64,000 bases of DNA from Zygnema circumcarinatum. Lineage: Eukaryota > Streptophyta > Zygnematophyceae > Zygnematales > Zygnemataceae. Of this stretch, positions 14,772 to 25,819 are shown piece after piece (the stretch's first letter is position 1; every line of letters starts with the position of its first letter). Under the pieces are notes generated by a model. That model was not told the DNA's origin. It searched no databases and was given only the letters and a program-made list of their open reading frames with translations. The stretch is from NCBI GenBank assembly GCA_037447605.1, contig CM074808.1:3163963-3227962 (forward strand), given 5' to 3'. The position numbers were made by a program, and so were the translations under genes.

Positions 14772-17700
14772 TCACGATCTAACACTGCTGGCAGGCAATT
14801 GCCGCGATCTCCTGCTTGCAGTCGGAGACTTTATCTGTTGCCGCCCATCAGCCACTCGATTTTGCTCCTTCTCTCGTACTTCACTGCTCCCGCTGTGATG
14901 GGTTGGGGACCCATATTCGTTCCCTGCAAGAGCACTATAGCCACCTCCAACCAGCTTAGAGGGCTCATCGAATTCAGTCCCATGGTTGGCGGGAGAAGAT
15001 AGGAGTACTATATGTGAGGGCGAAAGTACATCCCCTCCACTTAACGGAACGTGTTTCCTGCTGGAGGGGGCTATCCAAGCAACCTCATAATGGTCACTAG
15101 ATGATCGATCAATGTCCGTTGCATGACGTCTTTTTTCCACAATGTGCGCAGTAGCAAGCTCCCTATCATTCCAATTCAAAGCCCTTCGAAACGGAGCAGC
15201 AGGCTCTCTCTGAGTTATCATTTCTATGGATGCCATGTCCCGTGCTGCTGCCTCCTCCATCTCAAGTTCTTTTAACGCTTTTCTGCCATATATCATGGCC
15301 AGCACCGACACAACTACCGCCGTGCAGAGGCCCACCCCTTGCGAAACCATTTCAAGAGGAGTGAGCCTTCGCTTCTTTTCTTGATGGTAATCCGCCAGCG
15401 TCTTTACAAGCCGCCCACTGCAACCCTCAGTATTGAGTCAATTTCAAGTCATAAAAAGGTACAAGCAGAAACTACGAGCAACATCCAGATGCAGAATCTA
15501 GATTGGCAGGATCACGGCAGCTATAAACAGTTTTATCATTTATTCGTTGGGATTAACATTGAGCGAATCATCGATATAGCATATCGTCATCTTCAAGGCT
15601 TGATTCAAATGCAGGTAGTCTGCTGCACTTCCCAACTCTGTGCGAGGCAGAGGGCAATGTGATCAACTCACCAGTAGATCGCTAATAACGTCTCCGGAAC
15701 AAGGTTCAGGAGAGTGGCACAGATGTATGGACCATATCCTATCTTCGTGGCAGATATGGCATCTGCAACCCAGGCCACATGATAACTTTCATACTACTCA
15801 GAAAAGTTATCAAAGTGACTGCTTGTCTATCTCAAGTTCTGTATACAAAAAAATCCCAGAATGCATTATAACTCCTCCTCGTACTCCTCCTGTCTGTACG
15901 CGCCACTTTCCCCTCTGCTTCCACTGAGCAGTAATAGCAGCCTCTTCACTTCCGAATGCCTACTGACCTATCTTGATAAGGATTTAGAATAACGCATACA
16001 TAACAAACATACATAACTAGAATACATTAGAATGCATCAGCAAAATAAAAAGTGGTTGAAAAGTGGCACGTTTTAGGACTTCACGTTATTGTCCAAACTT
16101 ACAGTTTAAGGGCCCATATGGAAAAGGGGATAGTCTAAGGAGAACCACCACTCGAAATTGATGAAACCAGCCACCCTGCTCCGCTATCCTTAGCAAAGCT
16201 GCATTCTTTGGATGCCTAGCCAACCACTCCTGCGCACAAGCGAATGGAAACGAAATTGAGCCCAAGTTACTAAAAAAGAAAACGATGGACTTCAGCTTCA
16301 TTCCTGTATCCCCAATAGCTAGACCATTTTCGCGAGAGGATTCCAAAAACGACAACCCAAACCATCTGTTGCACCGAAGAATAGAGGAATTTAAAAAATG
16401 ACCTAATCAAAGCACTTTCCTTTCAATCTTCCAAACCGGCGACAAACATAGGCCTTGCTTATTCAATTAGGCATCAAAAGGTCAGTGATGCACACACATG
16501 TGACAGAATTGGGTAGTACAGAGATTGATCAGAACCTCTGTAAACCTTAAGAGTGAATGACATTCAATGAATCTACACATCACTCTCAAGGAAATCACGG
16601 TAAGGGCAAGCTGACCTGAACGCGTTTGTGTAGAAGCCAGCGGCCGACAATGAACGGCAAAGTGGAGCCAAGAGCGCTACCGAAAAATGTGAGGAGAAAC
16701 CCCCAAAGGTAACCGAACATGACTCCAATTAGCCACAATGATGGACCAGTTGGAATTAAGAAAACTGGGAATATGGCGAGCGAAAGCGTAGACAAGATTG
16801 CCAATAATGGCTTGCTTAGATTTTGCGCCTCCCAACCCATTAGGGGAACGACCACCTGTTCATCACACCCTATCAATTCAAATCAACAAAGTGAAAGCTG
16901 ACCCATTGAGCAACAGCCTTTCCGGGGTTTTCAAGATACTGTTGATGATGGTAATGGGACATGCCAGTTACTGATTTTTACGAATCGAATCGTAAAAGTG
17001 ACTTTTCCGCAACAGCAAAGCGGCTTTGTCCGTACTTAAACCAATCAGAGACCTTGGCCGCTCATTTTGTGAGCTTAACTTGGGCTTGAGAAACGATAAA
17101 CAATTAAAATCTCGACATTGAGTGATATTCATTATCACTCATGCAAACCGCTACCTGTAGAAGCCGCAGAAATCACTTCATTTCCTAAGAGTATGCTTGA
17201 TAAAAGCAAGCGCACAAGCCTTGAAAAAAAAAAAATGCAGGTGATTTCTACGGTTCAATGGCAACCATGCGATCACGTGGAAGAGAAAGTTAACTCATTG
17301 CACTACCTATCCGAACTTCCAAAAAGCTTGATATTCATCTGAACATGTTAGTGAAGCAAAGACCCATTAAAAATCAGAAATTAGCTACGTATATTGCTCC
17401 AATTCAACGCTCTTTCACTAAGAAAAACCTAAAGCTCCCAAAACGTCTAAGCTTGACGAAAATTTGTTTACTGCTTATTTGAAATCAACGAAATTCAAAT
17501 CGAATTGTCACTCTGAAATTTGCGAAGGTACCAACAGCAGACCTTCTCAAGAATGAAAGGGAATCCGTACACCATTCCTCCACCGACTGCTCCAATAACC
17601 AGAACCAGAAAAATGGAGTATTTAGTCCACCGCAAGCAGGTTCGAAGCCAAAACCTCGAAGGCTGCAACAGCTCAAACTCCTGCAGCTCCAATTCCTCCT

Positions 17701-17818
17701 CCTCCTTGACCTCATCATCAGTTTGGAGGGCAATGAAGCCATGGTCCCTTGTGCTTCCACCACTTGCTGCTTTCTCTTCTCCGCGTCTCAAGGAGGAGCT
17801 CCTCGCAGACTTCTCCAT
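14772..17818 (-). CDS. TVP38/TMEM64-type VTT-domain membrane protein, 5 exons
   Basis: Multipass membrane protein of the SNARE-associated/VTT (DedA-like) superfamily; relatives act in Golgi/ER membranes, some as lipid scramblases. Exons: 17818-17543, 16855-16616, 16229-16103, 15762-15672, 15417-14772, totalling 1380 nt (459 aa) with all phases closing. The N-terminal cytosolic part is acidic (DDEVKEEEELELQEFELLQP) before the first helix (SIFLVLVIGAVGGGMVYGF). The VTT core is recognisable: LAIFPVFLIPTGPSLWLIG, FGYLWGFLLTFFGSALGSTL, then HPKNAALLRIAEQGGWFHQF, RVVVLLRLSPFPYGPLNY and GYGPYICATLLNLVPETLLA. The C-terminal 130 residues after the last helix form a long, Ser/Gly-rich tail that is longer than in typical plant relatives. 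The exon 1 donor (GTCTGC) is weak but is the site that preserves frame. Confidence 0.88.
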
Positions 17819-19579
17819 GCTAAGGAGTTGAGTCTCATGAAGCCGTCCTGAGCCAAAAGCCGAGAACAGGATGAAGATTCAACTTGAGATCATGCACGGT
17901 GTTTCCTAATCAACCACTCAGCGTGTAAAAAGGAGCATTATAACAGGCGGATACTGTTTCCCCATCCCCCTCTCAGGTTCCTCTGCTCACTTTCATAACA
18001 TCAACTGTCCTTAGGATGGACGTGCCCTGCAAACCCTAAAACTTCCTTAATTGGGAGCAATTGGGAGCAATTGGGAGCAATCCACAGCAGTTACAGTTAG
18101 TGTTTGAAAGTTCTTGCATCAGAATGAATCCAGAAACCATTGGCAGTTGCAGTGGACTCTTGAGCCGCAGGAGCCGCGGAATTGATTCTGCGAGTCCACT
18201 CGGGCTAGACTGCCAAGATCAACGCTTGAAGAGAACAGAGTTCCACCTGGATCACTTTCTGCCCTAATCTTGCACTGACCAAAAGCCCAGCACTGGTTTA
18301 ACCCACGCTCACATTATACGGCCGGGCGTGCGCTCATGTTCATTCAACTAAATGAACGAATTTGGGCCATGAAAACGCACCCTTCCAATGAGGGTTAGAT
18401 GGCCTTCAGAATCTTTAGGACATTCCCATACTTCCTTTTTTATAGGGCATGATGTACCCTCTAACATTGCGGGCACAATGGCTTTGAATGACTAGAGGAT
18501 GGCACATTGTGCTTTTCATGTGATCATCGATTTGGGTGACGTTCTGTACACTGTGAAGTCATAGATGTGATGTAGGTGATGCGTCGGGCTGCATAGCATT
18601 GCATTCTATTGTATGCTGTCATGAAAAATTGTCCATGTGGTTGTGGATTGAGAGGAGCCAAGGAAGTCAAAGGGAAGTAGAGGGGAAGTTTTAGAGGCGA
18701 GATTTTGGAGAAAGTTCAATGAAGGGGCACCCAATGACAAGGATGTGAGTAAAGGAGTAGAAGGAAGAAAGCAGAGAAAGGATGCTTTTTGCAACCAAAG
18801 TTGAGCTTCAGATGATCTGTTGATGCCTCTGCTTGTGCATCCATATTAGCCATAAAAAAGTTTGCCCGTGTCCGAAAGGGAAAGAACCCAGACCATCACT
18901 TGAGCAACCTTCATTTAGGCTATTGTTCTGCTGCGGTTTTCGTTTTATTTCCATCTCTTGCAGTTGATGAGCTTCACCATTTAAGTGAGCTCTTCATGAC
19001 TTTTCTGTAAGCATAGAGTGTGGCAATTCCATCTCAATAGTCGTGCACAAGTATGCCACACAAAGAGGATATAAAAAGCAAAGCCTAATAACAGCCCGAT
19101 ACACCCTTCACTCCATATCTTTCTGGTGAACAAGCACACAAAAAACTGCATCTATTTGCCTATCAATAACTATCAACCGTATCTTGAGACTGCAGCAAAA
19201 AGACCTTCAAAACAAGCGCTCTATGGACATGGATACAGTCCATTTCGAATATATACACAAGAGACCAACAATGTTTTATGTACCGGATAATAGTGGCTTA
19301 TCAGAAAACAATAGAAAACAAACAGAAACCCGCTACAGCCGCATGCTTGAAGCAGATTTATTCTTCGTCGTCTGGTCGTACAACATGCGACGAGACTCAC
19401 ATCATGTGCATCCTGTAGAACAAAAAATTGTACAAGAAACAAGGGAGTATGTCAGTAACACAGCATGACGACTTCAAAAGTCAAGCAACCGATTATTTGC
19501 AATAAAGTCCTTGTCAATCAGCACGACAGATCTGGACACACTCTGGTTGACAATAAACACATATACCGAACGTTTCAAC
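17819..19579. other. intergenic region, VTT 5' / sulfiredoxin 3'
   Basis: VTT promoter and sulfiredoxin 3' flank. Three direct copies of the 11-mer TTGGGAGCAAT lie at about 18050-18083. A possible tiny alternative terminal exon of sulfiredoxin at 19412-19397 is discussed under that gene. No other gene is supported. Confidence 0.5.
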
Positions 19580-21138
19580 TTACTTTAGGGTTGACTTTGT
19601 GCCTCGCCTGACACGGCACTTGATGGTCAGCAAACCCAACCTTTGATGTGCTTCGTAGCGATGACATCCAGAAAAGCCTGCGCCCCCAATAAATCTACGA
19701 CTCGTTTGACAATTGACCAGATCAAACGTGAAGTAAAAAACAAACCTTTCCTTTATTCGTGCCCTCTTTACGAGTTCAAACACTACATCCTCATTACCCA
19801 GATCCAAACCAAGGAAGCCATGCTACAGTTTGCAAGATATGAATCAATCTTCGCAGTTCATCCAACACTTCAATTTTTGGTGTGTTATCCAAAAAGTCAG
19901 ATCCAACTCACCGTAGTAAATACCATCCACTTCCAGTACGTCAATCTGCACAACACATCAACACAACTGTGAGTTTTGGTCTTCAGGCAGCAAACGAAGT
20001 TCTCCCGTATTCGTGCCAGAGGAGCAATGCGATCAAGAACATAAGGGAAAGCATCTAAGTCAACAAGGAGGAAGGAAAAAAAAGAGAGAAGATACAAAAG
20101 CCCCCAAGAAACCAAAAAAAAGTGGGCCAAAGAAGGCGAAAAAGTTGACGCAAATCGAACCTGATAACGGAGCGACTTAAAAATACACAGTTAGAGGTTA
20201 AAAGGACTTACAGGCTCTTGCAGTCCAATCTCTGCAATGCTCTGCATGAGATATTTCACTTTTTCAGGATCATTGGCGCGTGTACGCAACAGTGGCCTTC
20301 GGATTTCGTCTAATCGCAGCTCCACTATCTGCGGCCCCTTCTGCTGCCCTGTGGTCCCCCCCCGCTGTTGTCGTCAAATGCCGACATACCAAAGAAAAGC
20401 ATAATCCACACCAACGCCGCCATAACAATTCGGCTTTTCGTGTTGAAGGTTCGCAGTGCTCCTAGCCACGAATCTTCAGAGGGGCAATGGAGAAACCAGG
20501 GGAATACAAAACAAAGGGAAGCATGTCAGCCACAAGGAATTGCAACAGACTGGCCCTTAAGGGGAAACTCAGAAAGGTAAAAACCCAGAAAACTGATCTG
20601 AGCAACTTTAGAATCTATGGCTACCATATCATGATCGTTCAGAAGGACTTGGGGAAAACTGCGTGATGCATGGTGTGAAAACAACTCGCAAAGGAAGTTG
20701 CAATGCGCTGCAAATCTCACTTCTGGTTCCGCCATTCTTCGAGTCCAGAGAGTCTTTCGGCTCCTTCTTGTTTCCCTCCCCTTTGTCAGATTCTCCGGCA
20801 TCCGCCTTCACAACCACACTCCTTTTATGAGCTGAACAACGACGCTGCACTCTGTCAATCCCTATGGCAAAGCCCCTACTGCCTGCAAGTGCTCGAGAAT
20901 TGGTTTTTGGTAATGAGCAGAAGCCGGGCCTTCGTGCGTATAATCTGCCGCCGTCCAAATCTCGCCAATTCTCTGCCAAATCTTCTGCTATGTGACATCT
21001 CGGGTGGTATCTGACAGAAGCCTGTGCTTTCAGAGAGCCACTACTACAAACCGTAGCCATTTCAGCAGCCCAGGCTCCTACACCGCTAGGCAAAACACAC
21101 CTCCCGCCAGATACTCCTGCACTTGCACAGAAAGCCAT
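19580..21138 (-). CDS. SRX: sulfiredoxin, probably plastid-targeted, 4 exons
   Basis: ATP-dependent enzyme that reduces hyperoxidised (sulfinic) 2-Cys peroxiredoxin. Exons: 21138-20721, 20348-20212, 19945-19912, 19677-19580, totalling 687 nt (228 aa). The catalytic core is complete: PQIVELRLDEIRRPLLRTRA, then MQSIAEIGLQEPIDVLEVDG, IYYG and the signature FSGCHRYEAHQRLG with the catalytic Cys, ending CRVRRGTKSTLK. About 110-140 residues precede the core. They are Ala/Ser/Arg-rich (MAFCASAGVSGGRCVLPSGV start), compatible with a transit peptide plus linker and longer than in angiosperm SRX. The terminal TAA at 19582-19580 overlaps a good GTAAGT donor. Splicing to an acceptor at 19413 would instead give a C terminus of five different residues. 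Confidence 0.92.
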
Positions 21139-22343
21139 GCTCGATCACCACAAGCTGAGGACGAGAGCAGATCTCAGCGAAAGAACCCCGCCCGACAGCA
21201 AATGTTGCTGCAAGATAGCTTCCAGCTATTGAATATGTATGCTGAGAAAGTGATGGGGAGCAGGGAGAGGGAGAGGGAGAAGGAGAGGGAGAGAAAGACG
21301 GAACGTTCGAGCGAGAGCGAGTTCTTGAAGGGGGCCTGAGGGCGCTGGCGAGTTTGGGAGCAGTCGGCGGCTGCAGGCTCGCCACGTCGCCGCCCCGTTG
21401 GACTGTACGGACGGGACACGCAGGGCCGTACATATACGGTTCTATGCTCGAAGTTCTACTAGATGCTACACGAATATCAATCTGAGAAAGTTAACGTTTT
21501 TCCATGTGGGAAATGAAAGTGTGCAACGTGGAAATTTATTAAACTGTAGTGATAGAAATAGGTGACATATAGCCTTGTCACGGCTACAATTTTACATGGG
21601 AGGATTTATGTTCTAGTACTGGTTACACTTGAACTGGCAGTTTCACAGTGAGCTTTGCTAAAGTTCGAACATAGAGAGCGCCTGCATTGCAGTATGCAGC
21701 AGCAGCAGCAGCTGGAAAGTTGGCCTACCTCAAATTCAGGAGGCGACCAAAAAACTGGAAAGAAAGCTTCAGGTCTTTTTTTAGTCCTCTTTTATTGAAG
21801 CTGATGTGGAGCCGACAGTTTTTATGAGCGCCCACTGCGACTGCACGCAAGCTCCTCGTTTAGAGTGCGTTGAAACGCGCAATGAAAGCAGATGGTGATC
21901 CAGTCGATTTTGATCTGATGGTTTCTGCTAGGTCCTGTTTGCTGAATGTTGCTGAAATGCAGCAGGTCTGGAATACTGGCCTGGCAAGCCTTTTTTCTTG
22001 CTGTTGCTTCTGAAACTCTTCATGTTCGTTGGTTGAACTTGGGGACGGCGAACTTGAACATTGCCATTTTATGTGCCCTTTGGAAAGCTGTAGGTTTGGT
22101 GAATTCCTTCTTCTGACTGTTAAATATGGAAATGTGTGAACGACAAGAACCACCAATTGGAGTATCATACAAACCACTTGGATCCTTCAATCATGTGATA
22201 TTGAATACTGAGATAGGAAACAGAAAGTAGGGATACAAGATTTCGACTACAGTATTGCATTCACATTTGCATTCAGTATTGCATTTATAGTCTGTTATCA
22301 CATTTCTGATGGTCTCATTCTGGGCTTCCGGCAGGCACAAACA
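21139..22343. other. sulfiredoxin upstream region and spacer
   Basis: A GA-rich microsatellite lies just inside the gene's 5' neighbourhood (21262-21300), and GTACGG motifs at 21405-21440 include GTACGGACGGG, which is also present at 1793-1803. There are no supported exons between 21440 and 22343. Confidence 0.5.
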
Positions 22344-25186
22344 ATGAACTTCTCAAAGCGAGCACGATGGCAGCCATTTCTGCTCCTCTTGTGTGCCCTG
22401 TTTGGTTTAACGTCAGCATACAATCCCGGCGACATCATCCCAATGTCAAGGAGAGGGCAATATCATGGTGTAATGTTCTGCCTCTAGAACCCATTTCGCT
22501 AGCGAGTTTGTGGGAATTTGAATGAGCCAACGAGGATTCTACTTCATGTTGGACTTGCTTTATTTGAGCAAATAAAGCAAAACTCAGATCAAAACTCTTA
22601 AAAATCCTTAACACGAGACACCTTGCCTTAGTATAATTGCAACAATCGCATGATGCTCTTTAAACCGTGGCTGTCCCATCATTGCTGCAGATGCGTACAG
22701 AATGGCATGATACTCTGGGCAGGCATTGCCCACGGTTCGGAGTTAATCGGGAGGTGGGACTGTCAGACCATTCCCGTATTTTTCCCTTTCGGCATAGCAT
22801 TTTTTAAATTGGAACCACCGCAACGAAAAATTTCCTGTAGACTTATTGTTTTTCCCGTGATGACCCTGGAAATGCAGGCATTTTGTTGATCTATGAATCA
22901 GCACTCGTGTGGTTTTCAATGCATGCCTTCCTTTTTTAATATTTGTTGCGTTGGCTGGAGAGCGCTCTGTGGTCGAGATTCAAGCCTTTCTCGCAGAAAG
23001 CTTGATGTTGTGGAGGGTATAAGGACTCATTGTTTTGGGGCTGGGGGCTGAGGGGTTGCATTTGTTTAGGTTGTTTTGCCCATAAATCGACCGATCGGGT
23101 TTTCTAGCAACGAAGCCTATAAAATGTGAGGTTCGACCTGATACATTGGAAACTGGGACGCACTGGCCACAAGGAATATCTTGTTATTGTGACAGTGTTT
23201 GCTTTTGCGGATTATGTAGGTTTGGAAGGGGACCGGAATCATCTTTTTGATAAGTGTAGCCACATCTGCAGGAGCATGGCGCCATTTGATTGTAACAGCA
23301 TAAGGTACGAGTTGAGGAATGCAGGAGTCTCATGTTGGGGAAAGAGCGATTCACAACTCCATGGCTTCTTGTGTTCGGCTTAACGAGCCGCAAAATTCCC
23401 ATGGTGGATATCACTCTGGTGAGTTCCTGACCTTTTGTCTTAAGCTTGCAGGATGTAGGTTTTCCAGGTTCAGCTAAGTTCCTTCATGAGGTCCGATTGG
23501 TGGAAGACCTTAGAAGCTAGTGCCAGAAAAACAGGACACCTGTTAGCGGCTATGGATGTTATGCCGCACGGGCCTGAACAAACTAAGAGGGAATTTTGCG
23601 CAGTATGTTGTTTGATTTACCAACTGTAAATTCTTTTTGAATCCTCTTATGAGCTATTACTGAATTCCTTGACGTGCCAACATGAAATGCGAGTATTTGC
23701 AAATTTACCTTCTAGTATGTTCCTGGTGTGCGTACAGACCCATTTCGTGGGCGAGCTGCGGGGAGTGACAGCAAAAGTGGTTTACATGCCTGCTGAGTGT
23801 TAGTTGCTGTCTCAACCCATTAGCATGCGACCTGGCATCCCCTTCTTTCACTTAAGTAGAGTCGCAGGCGACTCTGACGACACTTTTAGTGCACATATGA
23901 GCATTCCACTTTGAGCATGTTGGCAAAGTGAACAGTTCGTCATGTTTCAGATCCTGCTCTGTTTCTAAACAGGTTAATTCAATAGCTTTTCAGGTGAACT
24001 AAAGGAACGCAAATGTTAAGAACGCTGGAACGTTAAGCACAAGTGACGGTTGCGTGTATATTAAGGCGGGCAAAGGTCTCCTCACGTGTTGCAGACTAAA
24101 TTGCACCTACCATGGCTGACCTCTTAAACGTTAACTGTGGCCTGTGAAGTGGTCCCCGAGCAATTTTATTGTTGATGGTAAAATAGGATCCTTGTCTGAG
24201 TCACTTTATGTCCGCTTTGTGGAGCAGATATTGAGAAGCATCCTACTGTTGCAGAGAACTTCTACAATATGACAATATGGCCCAAACATGTGCTTCTGCA
24301 GTATACATGGTACACTTCGTGCCTCTATTCGCACTTGTGAAACTAAATTTGTAGTGAGGTGTTTCCGTACAGTTGGCAAATTTCACCATGATTCAGGCAG
24401 ACCAATTTTCTTCTGCAGACGCAGATGCTTCTGCATTCTTGGACGCTAGCGTTTTCAGGGTCTCTATGTCTTTTGGGGTGTTGGGAAAGCGCAGGAAAGA
24501 GCAGGCAGAGGTGGATGTCAGTGCTGGCCTCTTTGTGCTCTTTGGTACAGGTCTGTGGCTGCTCCAATCTGGGATGGTTAAAGGACAGACTTAGTAAACC
24601 AGAAGCCCTTTACAGGAGAGGTGCTGGTTTTTCAGCTGAATTCCTCTGGAACATGTGATGGGTTCGTAGCTTGAGCTGTAGTATCGCATGCTGACCCACT
24701 CCGGAAGATTTAAGCCAGCGTCAATAGCGGGAAAATCTAATTCTAGTTTCGTGTTGTACTGCAATCGTGGGACATGCAGGCTTCGTCTTGACAACAATTC
24801 TGTCCATCTACATTCTTCAGTCTTCAAAAGAGAAGATTTCACGGTGAGCCAGGCGCTTGCTTCCGCTCAAGTTTACAGCTGCATTCTTCACTGTAGTTGT
24901 TCATGACTTACGGCGGCTGGTATTTACAACAGTCTCTTCATGTTTTTTGAACGTATTAAGTCCAATACTTGCAAGCTGCACGTTGTTAACTCCTCCACTT
25001 TGCAGAGAACTGGTTCAGTCTGTTGGAAGGGCTCGTTGTTTCACAACTTCGAATTATTTTCAATTGTCAATGGGCCTCCTGCAAATCGAGATGCTTAACA
25101 GTTGCAAGAACATTAACCACACCAATCAACTGAGGAACTGTTTTGTCAACTGCAAAGTGACAGCAATGGTGGATGGCGGTTTGTAG
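22344..25186 (+). CDS. conserved membrane protein of unknown function, signal peptide plus C-terminal helix
   Basis: Exons inferred: 22344-22469, 22691-22753, 23299-23418, 23738-23798, 24225-24309, 24495-24550, 24780-24843, 25006-25186, totalling 756 nt (251 aa) with every junction phase-compatible. The protein has a signal peptide (MNFSKRARWQPFLLLLCALF). The lumenal part shows NPGDIIPMSRRGQYHG, EWHDTLGRHCPRFGVNRE, LGKERFTTPWLLVFG and FYNMTIWPKHVLLQYTW. Then come EVDVSAGLFVLFGTGFVLTT and a transmembrane segment ending YILQSSKEKISR. It resembles a plant family of small uncharacterised type I membrane proteins (I think of At3g44150, from memory and uncertain). An exon may be missing between 22753 and 23299, and the acceptor at 24224 has a poor pyrimidine tract. 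Its function is unknown. Confidence 0.68.
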
Positions 25187-25819
25187 GGTTTGTGGGACTT
25201 TAATTCTATGGGTGAGGGATGGGGCGATGCAGGTTTGTGAACCAACAAGTGTTGGAATCGGCATCTCCAATCGTAGGGGAGGTAGCGAAAGTCGACTGAA
25301 CGTTTTTTCTTGCGTACAAATTTGAGTTGCGATTCCTTTTGCCTTCAATTCAGTCACCTCTTGTCCATGTAATCTCTTCCCCCCTGTCTCCCTCGCTCCC
25401 TCGCTCCCTCGCTCCCTCGCCCTCTCCATAAGAATTTTTGCTACACATTTTTACCTGAAGATGAGTTATTGTCAAATGAGTCTTCGAATAATTTTGCCAA
25501 TTTGCATTTCACAACATGGAGAAACCGAGACTCGAAGTTGCCACGTGTGGAATATCGAAGACGTAGTTACAAGCAGACGGATGAACTAGCCGCAGTCGCA
25601 ATCCTAAACGTTTCGAGGCAATCCTAATTTGATTTAAAAGTCTCTCGTTCAATTTCCCTCAGTGAACTTAAACTATTAAATACCTATGGTGTCCAAGGTC
25701 CGCAGTGGTACTGTACGGCTGTACCCTACAACGTGCACTGTCCCAACATTCGAAAATGAACGATTTATTAAAAATCATTTTCATGATATGTACACGTCTC
25801 CTCAACTTTACTTAAACCC
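25187..25819. other. convergent intergenic region
   Basis: 3' flanks of the unknown membrane protein and of Rab3GAP. It contains a short CGCTCCCT tandem tract near 25390-25425 and GTAC motifs at 25705-25730. No gene is seen. Confidence 0.5.

Noticed and set aside
19184-19468. 94-codon plus-strand open frame upstream of sulfiredoxin's 3' end
   Set aside because: No recognisable motifs and biased composition; it overlaps the sulfiredoxin 3' region on the other strand.
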